DNA of 64,000 nucleotides, taken from Gottfriedia acidiceleris (GTDB lineage Bacteria; Bacillota; Bacilli; Bacillales; Bacillaceae_G). Of this stretch, positions 26,503 through 36,087 are shown in pieces (the stretch's first letter is position 1; every line of letters begins with the position of its first letter). Below the pieces are notes generated by a model. That model was not told the origin of the DNA. It did no database searches and worked only from the letters and a program-made list of their open reading frames with translations. Where the stretch lies: positions 124,001-188,000 of the forward strand of contig NZ_SCFN01000012.1 of NCBI RefSeq assembly GCF_004138285.1, in the 5' to 3' direction. Both the position numbers and the translations under genes were made by a program.

Positions 26503-26976
26503 TTAATATAAAACGCTTATAAATTCAAAGGCTGTAAATATAAAAGATCCAAAAATAATAGTTGCTCCTGTTGAAGTGAAATATTCATCAGGATCGATGA
26601 TTACAGATGTTGTATACCATCCATCAATTTCAGGTGTTGCTTCACCAGTTGTACGTGGGGCAAATTTAATATAAAGCATGATTAATAGAGCAAATAGACC
26701 GACAAACGGTGCAGTAGATGAAAATGGCATATCAAAATAAAGTGCAATTAAAAATGATATAAAATATAAAACTATAATTGATAAACTTAATTTTAAGAAT
26801 TGTTTAAGCCAGTAATTGCGTCGATTGATTGGTTGGTCACGCAATATTTCTTTCATTTTCTGTGCATCCTTGTATCGAAAATATAATCCGACTGGCCATG
26901 CAATTAAGAAGCAGATTAAGGTAAAGGCTAAGCATAGTATAAGTTTTCCTCCGAAAGCTGTTATGAATAATGACAT
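26503..26976 (-). CDS. Membrane protein of unknown function
   Basis: 157 aa starting at the ATG at 26976, which follows GGAGGAAAAT; four codons before it (from TTG) are discarded. Three to four hydrophobic segments (about 7-28, 60-85, 90-110, 135-157) separated by charged loops with a PRTTGEATPEIDGWYTTS stretch. No recognisable family motif. It sits alone between two convergent or divergent genes; function unknown. Confidence 0.6.
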   Translation of the reverse strand: MSLFITAFGGKLILCLAFTLICFLIAWPVGLYFRYKDAQKMKEILRDQPINRRNYWLKQFLKLSLSIIVLYFISFLIALYFDMPFSSTAPFVGLFALLIMLYIKFAPRTTGEATPEIDGWYTTSVIIDPDEYFTSTGATIIFGSFIFTAFEFISVLY

Positions 26977-27204
26977 ATTTTCCTCCAAAATATTAATGAT
27001 TATTATTATTTTATCAAACTTTCAAATTATTAATATTGGGAAAATATAAAATCATAAAGAAAATGTAAACGATTTATTTAATCAATTTATTAATGTATAT
27101 TATTAAATAATTGAAAATAATTACTACTCTAACAATCTCAAAAATTATTTTATGTTTGATTTGATAGTAGAGAATAGAATATAAAAACTAATTGAGGTGA
27201 GAAA

Positions 27205-28095
27205 ATGAAAAATATTACTGTATACCATTACGATGCTTTTAGTAAAGAGCCCAATAAAGGAAATCCTGCTGGAGTCGTTTTAGATTGCGATTCTTTGACT
27301 GATTATGAAATGCAGGATATTGCGAAACAAGTGGGATTTAATGAAACTTCATTTCTATTAAATTCGAAAGTTGCTGATCATAAAATTCGTTACTTTACAC
27401 CAGGTCATGAAATGGATTTATGTGGTCACGGGACAATGGCAGTAATATACGCTTTAGTCACTAGAGGGGTAATTGAGTTTAAAAGGGAGTTAACAATTGA
27501 AACAAAGGCTGGGATTTTGCCAATCAAGATTCAAAATTCGAATAATGAGATATACATAACGATGAAGCAAAAAACTCCAGAATTTGTAGAGTTTAAAGGC
27601 TCCATTGATGATGTAGCGTCCTCAATTGGTCTTAGAGTAGAAGAAATCGATAAAAGTCTACCAACTCTTTATGGAAGTACAGGTGCCTGGAATTTACTTT
27701 TACCGATAAAAAAGTTATCTTCATTTGAAAAGATGAAACCTAATAATCTACTTTTTTCTAGTATTTTGAAAGAAATTCCGAGAGCGTCTGTACATCCTTT
27801 TTGCTTAGAAACATACGATTCAAATGCGGATTTCCATGCACGCCATTTTTCTTCGGCATTTTCAGGAACGATTGAAGATCCGGTTACAGGTACTGCCTCA
27901 GGGATTATGGGAGCTTATTATGCTAAATATATTAATAATGATGTTAATGATGCAATTGAATTAGTTGTTGAGCAAGGAACGGAAATTCAGAAAGACGGAC
28001 GTGTAAAAGTAAATGTAAAAAAAGTAAATAAGACTTATGACATAGATATTACTGGAAATGCTGTTTATGTTAAGGAGATGGAATTTCAAATATAA
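27205..28095 (+). CDS. PhzF family protein
   Basis: 296 aa. The PhzF fold is marked by VYHYDAFSKEPNKGNPAGVVLD, DIAKQVGFNETSFLL (with the catalytic Glu in NETSF), TPGHEMDLCGHGTMAV, and the second-half loop EDPVTGTASG. The family includes phenazine isomerases and many uncharacterised epimerase-like enzymes; the phenazine operon is absent here, so an epimerase/isomerase role is more likely. GAGGTGAG precedes the ATG. The downstream HD gene begins 18 bases after its stop and may be cotranscribed. Confidence 0.88.
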   Translation: MKNITVYHYDAFSKEPNKGNPAGVVLDCDSLTDYEMQDIAKQVGFNETSFLLNSKVADHKIRYFTPGHEMDLCGHGTMAVIYALVTRGVIEFKRELTIETKAGILPIKIQNSNNEIYITMKQKTPEFVEFKGSIDDVASSIGLRVEEIDKSLPTLYGSTGAWNLLLPIKKLSSFEKMKPNNLLFSSILKEIPRASVHPFCLETYDSNADFHARHFSSAFSGTIEDPVTGTASGIMGAYYAKYINNDVNDAIELVVEQGTEIQKDGRVKVNVKKVNKTYDIDITGNAVYVKEMEFQI

Positions 28096-28113
28096 AATGA
28101 AAAGGAGTACAGT

Positions 28114-29088
28114 ATGTTTTTGAGCGATAGACTATATGGACAATACAATATTGATCAAGTACTTGTTGAATTAATCGATACAAAACCAATTCAACGATTA
28201 AAAAAAATTCATCAAGCTGGTGCAACCTTTTTAGTGGATCATCATTTTAATGGAACTCGATATGACCATTCTATTGGCGTTATGTTGTTAATAAAAAGGT
28301 TAGGGGGTTCGGTCAAGGAACAAATAGCGGGTTTATTACATGATGTTTCTCACACGGCATTTTCTCATGTTATTGATTTTGTTTTTGATATTGGTGAAGA
28401 AAATTATCATGAAACAATCTTTGAAAAAGTAATTTTAGATTCGGAGATCCCTTCAATACTTGAAAAATATCATATCGATATTAAAGAAATTTTTGATATA
28501 GATAAATGGAAAATACTTGAAAAAGAGCTTCCGAAGCTATGTGCAGATCGAATAGATTATACATTAAGAGATATGCATACATATTTTGGAACACCTAAAA
28601 AAGAAATTGAAGTATTCTTAAATTCATTAGTTATTGTAAATGGAGAAATCTGTGTAAACTCTATTGAAATGGCGGAGTGGTTTACAATGATTTATTATAA
28701 GCTTGCTATTGATTATTTTTTAGGTCCGATCAGCATCTATTCTTATGATTCTCTTGCAAAGATTATTAAACTGGCATTACAAAAAGAAATTATTAAGTTA
28801 AACGATTTATTATTGGACGATATGCAGTTAATGAAATTAATTCAAAAAAGCAATGATAAAGAAATTAAAGAATTATTAAACAGTTTAAATGCAAAAGTTG
28901 TACTTGAAGAAAATGAACAGGATTATGATATTCATCGAAAAGGTAAAAGAAGGATTATCGATGTGTCTGTATCATTAGACGGAAAAACTGTCCAACAATC
29001 ATCTCTTTTATCAGACAACATTGCTAAAATGAATAAGATCGCAATTGAAAAGTCTGAAAAAGGAACATTTGTAAAAATTAAAAGATAG
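28114..29088 (+). CDS. HD-domain phosphohydrolase
   Basis: 324 aa. HD metal ligands: GTRYDHSIGV (His), AGLLHDVSHTAFSHVIDF (the H-D pair), and ADRIDYTLRDM (Asp). The spacing resembles dGTPase-like/YfbR-type HD proteins acting on nucleotides. It starts at 28114 after AAAGGAG and follows the PhzF gene with 18 bases between them. The next gene begins 57 bases later. The exact nucleotide substrate is unknown. Confidence 0.86.
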   Translation: MFLSDRLYGQYNIDQVLVELIDTKPIQRLKKIHQAGATFLVDHHFNGTRYDHSIGVMLLIKRLGGSVKEQIAGLLHDVSHTAFSHVIDFVFDIGEENYHETIFEKVILDSEIPSILEKYHIDIKEIFDIDKWKILEKELPKLCADRIDYTLRDMHTYFGTPKKEIEVFLNSLVIVNGEICVNSIEMAEWFTMIYYKLAIDYFLGPISIYSYDSLAKIIKLALQKEIIKLNDLLLDDMQLMKLIQKSNDKEIKELLNSLNAKVVLEENEQDYDIHRKGKRRIIDVSVSLDGKTVQQSSLLSDNIAKMNKIAIEKSEKGTFVKIKR

Positions 29089-29145
29089 AGTATAAAGAAA
29101 ATTGATGTATGTAATTTAACTAGTTTGAAGCTAGGGGGAGTCCTT

Positions 29146-29820
29146 TTGAAATCAGAGCTAGAACTTATGGAAATGCATATTAACGTATTATTTAAACACA
29201 ATGAAGCTGGAAAAATAACACAAATAAATGAACCACCATATACAAAAGCACCACGATTTTATATAGGAAGCACTAAAATGGGAAATGTGAAAAGGTTTTT
29301 AGATTGTCTTAAAAAAGAGGAACTAATTGAATTAGAGAAAGCCTTAGACACGAACTCTAGTATACCTATAGTATATATCATGCAGATTTTAAGTAAAACT
29401 CATCAGATAGATAGTTTATGGATGGGTCCGGCATATGTATTTCAAACAGTTGGCAAAGTATCATCGAAAGCAATAAAAATTACCCAGGCAAATAAACAAT
29501 ATTTATTACCAAACTTTCCTTATACATATGAGGAGCTAGAATGTAAAGAACCATGTTATGCAATTATTGAAAATGACATAGCCGTTTCGATTTGCTGTAG
29601 TGCCAGACAATCAGCGGAAGCTGCTGAAGCAAGCGTATATACACTCGAGGATTTTCGGGGAAAAGAGTATGGTTTAATCGTTTCAAATGCATGGGCTGCG
29701 GACATCCAAAGCCAAGGCCGAACTGCTTTGTATAGTACCTCATGGGATAATTATGCATCTCAAGCTGTCGCACGAAAATTACAATTAGTTCAATATGGAA
29801 CGGATTTACATTTTAGTTAA
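29146..29820 (+). CDS. GNAT family N-acetyltransferase
   Basis: 224 aa. The TTG at 29146 is chosen because AGGGGGA lies six bases upstream; an in-frame TTG at 29125 lies before that SD. The C-terminal half shows the FR47-like GNAT fold: YAIIENDIAVSICCSARQSAEAAEASVYTLEDFRGKEYGLIVSNAWAADIQSQGRTALYSTSWDN (residues about 140-205 in all). The N-terminal half (FKHNEAGKITQINEPPY) matches GNAT proteins found in bacilli with a substrate-recognition half. Substrate unknown. Confidence 0.8.
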   Translation: MKSELELMEMHINVLFKHNEAGKITQINEPPYTKAPRFYIGSTKMGNVKRFLDCLKKEELIELEKALDTNSSIPIVYIMQILSKTHQIDSLWMGPAYVFQTVGKVSSKAIKITQANKQYLLPNFPYTYEELECKEPCYAIIENDIAVSICCSARQSAEAAEASVYTLEDFRGKEYGLIVSNAWAADIQSQGRTALYSTSWDNYASQAVARKLQLVQYGTDLHFS

Positions 29821-29843
29821 AAGCATCTATATTTTAGTGCTAA

Positions 29844-29875
29844 TGCATTACTTCTTAAACTGAAGTAGTGCTTTT
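29844..29875 (+). terminator. Terminator of the GNAT gene
   Basis: 10-bp stem GCATTACTTC with GAAGTAGTGC (one G-U), loop TTAAACT, then Ts. Confidence 0.8.
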
Positions 29876-29976
29876 TAATTGAAATATAAGTGTATTATTA
29901 CTTGAAAGCTTATATAATTATGAATGACATTTAATCAATTTTAGTGTAATAAATCTGCTCGAAAGAAGGAAAAAAG

Positions 29977-31302
29977 ATGGAGCAATATTCAGTTAAACAG
30001 GCGAGTTTTCTAATATTAGTAACTTTGACTGGAATTATTAGTTCCGTCATATTACATATCTCTCTCGTATTTGGAATTTTACCAGGATTAATTTTTTTAA
30101 TCGTATTAAGCTTAAAAAGAGGATATGAAGTTCGAAATATTATGAAGTTAAGCTATCAAGGAATGGGAAAAGTTAAAATTGTTCTCTTTATTTTATTTTT
30201 AATTAGCTTTTTACTTCCATCTTGGTATTTATCAGGAACGATAACATCGATGGTTTCGATTACTTTACAGGCAATAAATCCACATCATTTTTTTGTATTT
30301 TGTTTTCTAACGACGATGATTTTTTCAATGATTTTAGGTTCGTCGATTGGAACATTAAGTGCCTTAGGAGTTCCTCTTATTAGTAGTGCTATACTACTGC
30401 ATATACCTGTGGAAATATCGGCGGGAGCGGTTATTTCGGGTGCATTTGTCGGTGATCGAACGTCACCTTTTTCAAGCGCACATCAACTTCTAGCTAATAT
30501 TCTTGAAACAACTGTCAAAAAACAAGGTAAAGCGATGCTTTTTACATCAATTACTGCTGTAATCGTAACAATCTTATTTTTTAGCGTAATGGATTTACAG
30601 TTTGCGAAAGGAATTAACCAGACACATCATGAAATCGTGAGCAATAAGGACATTTCGTTCATTCAATTTATTCCACCAATCTTATTAGTTGTACTTGTTT
30701 TATTTAGAATCAATATTATTTATTCGTATGTCATTAGTATTTTGTCTGGTAGTTTAATAGCTTTGTTTAATGGAATTTCTTTTAGTAAAATTGTGAATTC
30801 TTTTTGGCACGGAATTAATGGACTTGGTGGAGGGCTAAGTCATATGTATAGCTTGTTATTGTTTATTGCTGTTGCAGGAATTTATAATGCATTATTAGAG
30901 GAGCTTAATATCATTCAGCCAATGTTAGATAAATGGCTTCAAACCTCAACTTCAATGTTATCCGATTCATTAAAAACAATTGGTGCAACAGCTGTTATAT
31001 GTGTAATAGCTGGTAACCAAACGATGCCTATTATTTTAACAGGGCGATCTTTTTTAGCGCATTGGTCAAATAAATATAACAAAGAGGAATTAGCACGGTT
31101 AATGGCGGATACAACTTTATTATTTCCAGCGATGATACCTTGGAATGTTCTTGCAATCATGAGTAGTACAGTCATTAATATGAAGTTACATGAGTATTTA
31201 CCTTATGCAATATTCTTATGGCTTCTTCCGTGCTTAACGATTTTCATCAATGTGTTTAAAAAAGTTAAAACCTATGAAACGAAGTATGAGGTCAGTTCTT
31301 AA
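29977..31302 (+). CDS. NhaC-type Na+/H+ antiporter
   Basis: 441 aa with about 11 membrane segments. NhaC-family motifs include LGSSIGTLSALGVPLISSA and AGAVISGAFVGDRTSPFSSAH, with the DRTSPFS core diagnostic for the NhaC group, and GNQTMPIILTGRSF in the second half. It exchanges Na+ (or a dicarboxylate/amino-acid counterpart in some members such as MleN) for protons. GAAAGAAGGAA precedes the ATG. It is monocistronic and has a terminator shared with the convergent small gene. Confidence 0.86.
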   Translation: MEQYSVKQASFLILVTLTGIISSVILHISLVFGILPGLIFLIVLSLKRGYEVRNIMKLSYQGMGKVKIVLFILFLISFLLPSWYLSGTITSMVSITLQAINPHHFFVFCFLTTMIFSMILGSSIGTLSALGVPLISSAILLHIPVEISAGAVISGAFVGDRTSPFSSAHQLLANILETTVKKQGKAMLFTSITAVIVTILFFSVMDLQFAKGINQTHHEIVSNKDISFIQFIPPILLVVLVLFRINIIYSYVISILSGSLIALFNGISFSKIVNSFWHGINGLGGGLSHMYSLLLFIAVAGIYNALLEELNIIQPMLDKWLQTSTSMLSDSLKTIGATAVICVIAGNQTMPIILTGRSFLAHWSNKYNKEELARLMADTTLLFPAMIPWNVLAIMSSTVINMKLHEYLPYAIFLWLLPCLTIFINVFKKVKTYETKYEVSS

Positions 31303-31340
31303 TCAGGAAAATTACAATTCAAGGGTAATAGATAGAAAAA

Positions 31341-31376
31341 GAGATAAATAGCTAATATGCTATTTATCTCTTTTTT
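31341..31376. terminator. Convergent terminator
   Basis: 12-bp stem GAGATAAATAGC with GCTATTTATCTC, then TTTTTT; serves the antiporter gene and possibly the minus-strand small gene. Confidence 0.85.
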
Positions 31377-31669
31377 CATACAACTCTAGTAGATTGTATT
31401 TCCTTTAATTGTCTAACAGTAATACTGTATTTTGTACGGATAGCTTCTAATTCCATAATAGCCACATCAATGTATTCGGGATCGGCATAAATAAAATTAA
31501 TTTCTTTTAGCTCCAAAAGTTTTTGTAAGCTTCTTAACTCATTATGTAAAAGTTGAGATGGTGTTTCATCAATTAATTGGTTTTTAGTAAAACGTTGAAA
31601 GAATGATTTTAAATTGACAGCTTTTTTTCTAGTTATTATTTGTTCTTGACCAGTTATTAATTTTGACAT
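31376..31669 (-). CDS. Small hypothetical protein
   Basis: 97 aa, charged, helical (NLKSFFQRFTKNQLIDETPSQ, LLHNELRSLQKLLELKEINF, AIMELEAIRTKYSITVRQLKE). GGGAGGA is eight bases before the ATG at 31669, so translation is likely. No signal peptide or membrane segment. Not recognised; probably a lineage-specific cytosolic protein. Confidence 0.55.
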   Translation of the reverse strand: MSKLITGQEQIITRKKAVNLKSFFQRFTKNQLIDETPSQLLHNELRSLQKLLELKEINFIYADPEYIDVAIMELEAIRTKYSITVRQLKEIQSTRVV

Positions 31670-31989
31670 TCAGTAATCCTCCCTAAATATAGAAAATATC
31701 TACTATTTGAAGACATAGAGCTTGTCCAACTTAATAAACTTGATAGAAACATAAGAATAGGTTGTTCTAAATCTTATTACAGCGCTGGTAAAAATATTCA
31801 TGTAAATTTTTAAAATTATTTTTTTTACTAAAATTGATTCTCCATAAAAAGATGGTTTAAAAGTAGAACGATTTAGAAAAGCTTTAAGTGTATTTACAAT
31901 TTAACGTTTTGCATCATTCTGTTACACTAAAGGAACATAAAGGTTTGTCTTTATGCAAAATGAATTCCAAATAAGTGAGGTAAAGATTT
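31670..31989. other. Divergent intergenic region
   Basis: 320 bases with no gene. The right half carries a likely plus-strand promoter for the DUF1292 gene (TTTACA near 31896 and GTTACACT near 31921), close before GTGAGGTAA and the ATG. Confidence 0.45.
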
Positions 31990-32250
31990 ATGGAAAAGAT
32001 TGAAGTAGGCGAAATTCTTACACTTAGCTATGATGAAGGAGACGAGCAGGATTACGAAGTGCTAGGCTCAATTACAATTGAAGGTCATGAATACTTAGCA
32101 GTAGGTTTACTAGAAGAAGTAGAAAAAGAAAGTGAAGAGGATATTGACGTTTTCTTCTTAAGAGTCGAAGAAGATGGCGAGTTTTACGATATAGAAACAG
32201 AAGAAGAGTTTGAAAAAGTTTCAGCTGCTTTTGATGAAGTCTTAAGATAA
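31990..32250 (+). CDS. DUF1292 protein (YrzB-like)
   Basis: 86 aa, strongly acidic. The pattern EILTLSYDEGDEQDYEVLGSITIEGHEYLAVGLL and DVFFLRVEEDGEFYDIETEEEFEKVSAAFDEVL matches DUF1292 proteins such as B. subtilis YrzB. In many Firmicutes the family accompanies yrrK and mltG-type genes; here it stands alone. It is a small cytosolic protein of unknown function. A strong terminator hairpin follows. Confidence 0.85.
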   Translation: MEKIEVGEILTLSYDEGDEQDYEVLGSITIEGHEYLAVGLLEEVEKESEEDIDVFFLRVEEDGEFYDIETEEEFEKVSAAFDEVLR

Positions 32251-32329
32251 TAAGATCAGAAAAAAGTAGGATTAAAGGATAGGAATACGGGTAAAAGGAT
32301 AGGAAGTATTTCTTAGTTTTAATAAAAGG

Positions 32330-32364
32330 AGAACACTTGTAGATAATACAAAGTGTTCTTTTTT
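32330..32364 (+). terminator. Terminator of the DUF1292 gene
   Basis: 9-bp stem AGAACACTT with AAGTGTTCT, then a T-run. Confidence 0.85.
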
Positions 32365-32465
32365 GTATGTTTATGTAGAAAAATGTAGGTTTTATTAAAA
32401 AATTGGAGTACAAACTATTAAATTTTCGGTATACTACAAGTAGCAATTATATTAGGAGGAAGCTT

Positions 32466-33674
32466 ATGCAATTTTCATTTAGAAATTACGCTTTCCCTTT
32501 GATTTTACTTAGTTGTATCATCATTGGTTCAGTCATCGGTCTTGTTTCTGAAAGCGTTGGAGTTGCCCTTAAACCAATAGGGGATTTATTTTTAAATTTA
32601 TTATTCGTAGTAGTTGTACCGCTTGTGTTTTTCTCTGTAGCTTCAAGTTTTGCAAATGGCGGAGGAGAAAAATTCGGTAAGATTATTCGAAATATGTCAG
32701 GGGTATTTTTATTTACAGGTATTATTGCAGCAATCATAATGCTTGTTGTTATGAAAGTTTATCCACCTGCACATGGAGTTCATATCCCAATTGTTAAGCC
32801 AGATGCAACTGATAAAGTATCAGTAGCGGAGCAAATTGTAAATACATTTACTGTTAATGATTTCTCTGGTTTGTTTACAAGAAGCAATATGTTGGCAATC
32901 ATTGTATTTGCTGTATTAGTTGGATTAGCAACGAATAAAGCTGGCGATAAAGCAGACATTGTTAAAAAATTATTATCAAGTGGTAATGTAGTGATCATGA
33001 ATATGGTTAACTATATAATGTATCTTGCACCGGTTGGACTTGGAGCTTATTTTGCTTATCTTGTTCCAACATACGGTAAGGAATTAATAGGTTCATATGA
33101 GCGAGTTTTTGTTTTATATTATGTAACTGCTATTCTATTTTATTTTATCGTTTATAGTATTATTGCTTATATGGCCGGTGGTAGATATGGGTTTGGAATT
33201 TATTGGAAAAATGTATTACCTTCAACGTTAACATCTTTAGGAACTTGTAGTAGTGCAGCAACTATTCCAACAAATTTTGAATCAGCTGAAAAAATGGGCG
33301 TATCTAAAAATATTAGAGAGACTGTTATTCCATTAGCTAGTGCACTACACAAAGATGGATCGGTTATGGGTGGTGTCGTAAAAATTGCCTTTGCCTTTGG
33401 TGTATTTGGAATGAATTTCTCTGGTTTGAATATTTATCTTGTAACAATCGGTATTGCATTACTAGTTGGTATGGTAATGGGAGCAATTCCGAATGGTGGA
33501 ATGATCGGGGAAATGTTAATTCTTTCTCTGTTTGGTTTACCAGTAGAATCTTTACCAATTCTTGCAGCAATTAGTACGTTAATTGATCCGCCTGCAACAA
33601 TGTTAAATGCAACAGGTGATTTATCTGTGAGCATGTTAGTTGAGAGATTGACTAACGGGAAAAAGTCTGCATAA
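32466..33674 (+). CDS. Dicarboxylate/amino-acid:cation symporter (DAACS family)
   Basis: 402 aa from the ATG at 32466 (AGGAGGAAGCTT before it); 21 earlier codons lack an SD. The DAACS fold is shown by VVVVPLVFFSVASSFA, ARSNMLAIIVFAVLVGLA-like TM, hairpin-1 serine-rich LTSLGTCSSAATIPTNFESAE (residues about 255-275), the LHKDGSVMGG motif, and the hairpin-2 ATISTLIDPPATMLNATGD. Members import glutamate, aspartate, or C4-dicarboxylates with Na+ or H+. A strong hairpin terminator follows. Confidence 0.9.
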   Translation: MQFSFRNYAFPLILLSCIIIGSVIGLVSESVGVALKPIGDLFLNLLFVVVVPLVFFSVASSFANGGGEKFGKIIRNMSGVFLFTGIIAAIIMLVVMKVYPPAHGVHIPIVKPDATDKVSVAEQIVNTFTVNDFSGLFTRSNMLAIIVFAVLVGLATNKAGDKADIVKKLLSSGNVVIMNMVNYIMYLAPVGLGAYFAYLVPTYGKELIGSYERVFVLYYVTAILFYFIVYSIIAYMAGGRYGFGIYWKNVLPSTLTSLGTCSSAATIPTNFESAEKMGVSKNIRETVIPLASALHKDGSVMGGVVKIAFAFGVFGMNFSGLNIYLVTIGIALLVGMVMGAIPNGGMIGEMLILSLFGLPVESLPILAAISTLIDPPATMLNATGDLSVSMLVERLTNGKKSA

Positions 33675-33679
33675 AAACG

Positions 33680-33708
33680 AAGACTGGGAATCTCCCAGTC
33701 TTTTATTT
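33680..33708 (+). terminator. Terminator of the symporter gene
   Basis: 9-bp stem AGACTGGGA with TCCCAGTCT, tail TTTATTTTT. Confidence 0.85.
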
Positions 33709-33741
33709 TTGTAAGAGTATTATTACTTGTCTTCTCATTTT

Positions 33742-34641
33742 TTAAGTTTCAGTCATAATACCTCCATTTACATGAAGTACTTGGCCTGTTACAAAAGAAG
33801 AGTCATCAGAAGCAAGATATATATAGGTTGGGGCAAGTTCGAATGGTTGACCGGCACGTTTCATAGCGGTTTCTAAACCAAATGTTTTCACATACTCTGC
33901 TGAGTAGCTTGAAACGATTAGCGGAGTCCAGATTGGTCCAGGGGCAACTGCATTTACACGGATTCCTTTTTTAGCTAATTGAAGTGATAAAGAGCGAGTA
34001 AACGAAACAATTGCGCCTTTTGTAGACGAATAATCGATGAGTAATGGAGCACCGGCATAAGCTGTAACAGAGGCTGTAGAAATGATTGAACTACCTTCTT
34101 TTAAATAGGGTAAAGCAGCTTTCGTTAAGTAAAACATTGGAAAAATATTCGTTTGATAAGTAAGTCCTATTTGCTCACTAGAAACATTTTCGATACTTTC
34201 CTGAGGAAATTGAACTCCTTGATTCATAATAAGAATGTCTAATCTTCCGTATGATTCAATGGTTTTCTTTATGACATCATTGCAAAAATCAGGACTTCTA
34301 AGATCGCCTTCGATTAATAAACAATTTTTTCCATACTGTTCGACCATTTTTTTCGTTGCTTTTGCATCCTCTTTTTCGTATAAGTAAGCAATGACTAAGT
34401 TAGCTCCTTCTTTTGCGAACCCAATTGCTACCGCACGACCAATTCCACTGTCACCACCAGTAATAATGGCCACTTTTCCTGTTAATTTTCCGCTCCCCTT
34501 ATATTCGGGATTATCTGATATTGGCATAGGATTCATTAAATATTCCAAACCAGGCTGCATATCTTGATGTTGTGCTGGAAAAGTATTTGGAACTTGTTCA
34601 CATTTTTCTTCGTAACTATAATAAGGATATTTTGGAATCAA
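33742..34641 (-). CDS. SDR family oxidoreductase (YdaD/YhdF type)
   Basis: 299 aa NAD(P)-dependent dehydrogenase of the short-chain type. The cofactor loop is VAIITGGDSGIGRAVAIGFA (residues 57-76), the NNxG-like motif is IMNQGVQ, and the catalytic Ser/Tyr/Lys are in STASVTAYAG and DYSSTKGAIV, with VNAVAPGPIWTPL following. The N-terminal extension (YPYYSYEEKCEQVPNTFPAQ) is shared with glucose-dehydrogenase-like general-stress SDRs of bacilli such as YdaD. Substrate unknown. Its SD AGGGGGG lies before the ATG at 34641. Confidence 0.86.
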   Translation of the reverse strand: MIPKYPYYSYEEKCEQVPNTFPAQHQDMQPGLEYLMNPMPISDNPEYKGSGKLTGKVAIITGGDSGIGRAVAIGFAKEGANLVIAYLYEKEDAKATKKMVEQYGKNCLLIEGDLRSPDFCNDVIKKTIESYGRLDILIMNQGVQFPQESIENVSSEQIGLTYQTNIFPMFYLTKAALPYLKEGSSIISTASVTAYAGAPLLIDYSSTKGAIVSFTRSLSLQLAKKGIRVNAVAPGPIWTPLIVSSYSAEYVKTFGLETAMKRAGQPFELAPTYIYLASDDSSFVTGQVLHVNGGIMTET

Positions 34642-34733
34642 GTAAAACCCCCCTATACTTTATTTAGTCAAAGCAAGATATTCGCCTAAGACAATATTTG
34701 TGCAAGTCAGAATCATATCAATTGATACAAAAA

Positions 34734-34762
34734 AGAACACATAGCGTAGTATGTGTTCTCTT
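34734..34762 (-). terminator. Terminator of the M29 aminopeptidase gene
   Basis: 8-bp stem AGAACACA with TGTGTTCT; the A-run before it gives the minus strand a T-tail. Confidence 0.8.
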
Positions 34763-34772
34763 TATCTAAAAA

Positions 34773-35888
34773 TTATTTTAAATTTTCAGGGTTTAATCCT
34801 TTTAATTCTTCGATTACGAAAAGACCATCTTTACGGATTAAAACATCATCGAAATAGATTTCTCCTCCACCGTATTCAGGACGTTGGATACAAACCATAT
34901 CCCAGTGGATATTTGAGTTGTTACCGTTGTAAGCTTCATCATATGCTTGACCTGGTGTAAAGTGGAAGCTTCCATCGATTTTTTCATCGAATAAGATGTC
35001 TCCCATTGGGTGTAAGATGTATGGATTTACACCAATTGCGAATTCACCGATAAAGCGTGCACCTTCATCTGTATCAAAGATTTTGTTGATACGCTCAGTG
35101 TCGTTAGCAGTTGCTTCAACAATTTTACCTTCTTTGAATTTAAGTTGAACATTTTCAAAAGTAAATCCATTGTTAGGAGATGGCGTGTTATAAGAAAGTG
35201 TACCATTTACTGAATTACGAACAGGTGCCGTAAATACTTCACCATCAGGAATATTCATTTCACCAGCACATTTAATAGCTGGGATATCTTTAATTGAGAA
35301 TGTAAGATCAGTTCCAGGACCTTTAATTTGGACCTTATCCGTACGGTTCATTAATTCAACAAGAGCATCCATTGCTTTGTCCATTTTACCGTAATCTAAA
35401 TTACATACATTAAAATAGAAATCTTCAAATGCTTCAGTGCTCATTTTTGCTGATTGAGCCATTGAATCAGTTGGGTAACGTAGTACAACCCATTTTGTTT
35501 TTGGAACACGAATTGCTCTATGTACTTTTTGGCCTACAGTTTTACCATGGATTTTAGTTTTTTCGTCAGGCACATCAGAAAGTTCATTAATATTAACACC
35601 TGAACGTAAACCGATATATGCATCCATATCTTTCATTACATTTGCTTCGTATTCTGCTACTTTATTAAAGTGTTCTTCAGTAGCACCCATTAATAATGCG
35701 CGATCTACTTTATGATCCTTGATTGATACGAAAGGAAAACCACCAGCAGCATATGCTTCTTTAACTAAAGCTGTAACTAATTCTGTTTCTAGCTTAAAGT
35801 TTTCAATTAAGATTTTTTCTCCTGGTTGTAATTTTACTGAGTAATTGATTAAGTTTTTAGCTAATTTTGAAATGCGTGGATCTTTCAT
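34773..35888 (-). CDS. ampS: M29 family aminopeptidase (AmpS-like)
   Basis: 371 aa cytosolic metallo-aminopeptidase. Conserved blocks: GAGDTDL-like IKGPGTDLTFSIKD, the metal-ligand segment CAGEMNIPDGEVFTAPV, FIGEFAIGVNP, GSFHFTPGQAY, and NNSNIHWDMV. Two metal ions (Co/Zn) are expected at the Glu/His/Asp cluster. M29 enzymes remove N-terminal residues from peptides. Length agrees with the usual 370-410. GGAGGGAA precedes the ATG at 35888. It is monocistronic with its own terminator. Confidence 0.9.
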   Translation of the reverse strand: MKDPRISKLAKNLINYSVKLQPGEKILIENFKLETELVTALVKEAYAAGGFPFVSIKDHKVDRALLMGATEEHFNKVAEYEANVMKDMDAYIGLRSGVNINELSDVPDEKTKIHGKTVGQKVHRAIRVPKTKWVVLRYPTDSMAQSAKMSTEAFEDFYFNVCNLDYGKMDKAMDALVELMNRTDKVQIKGPGTDLTFSIKDIPAIKCAGEMNIPDGEVFTAPVRNSVNGTLSYNTPSPNNGFTFENVQLKFKEGKIVEATANDTERINKIFDTDEGARFIGEFAIGVNPYILHPMGDILFDEKIDGSFHFTPGQAYDEAYNGNNSNIHWDMVCIQRPEYGGGEIYFDDVLIRKDGLFVIEELKGLNPENLK

Positions 35889-35999
35889 TGAAAATTCCCT
35901 CCAATAATTATAACTATATACCTATTGTAAACTATTTAGTCGGTTTTGTTTACTAAAGTATTCTTTTTTTACTAAAGAATTTGAAAACTTGTTATACGA

Positions 36000-36033
36000 C
36001 TAGTTTAGTGTTTGGTAAAATTTGTAGTATAAT
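36000..36033 (+). promoter_or_regulatory. Promoter of ytxG-ytxJ
   Basis: A perfect -10 TATAAT at 36028-36033, with no good SigA -35. In B. subtilis the ytxGHJ operon is controlled by alternative sigma factors, so the -35 side may use another sigma factor. Confidence 0.45.
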
Positions 36034-36087
36034 ACGAAATAAGTGATTAAATTTGTGGAAGGCTATGAAGGAAAGGGGTTTTTTCGA

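Noticed and set aside
36000-36012. 13-mer CTAGTTTAGTGTT also found in the 15765-15777 hairpin
   Set aside because: Shared 13-mers are expected by chance in 64 kb of AT-rich DNA.
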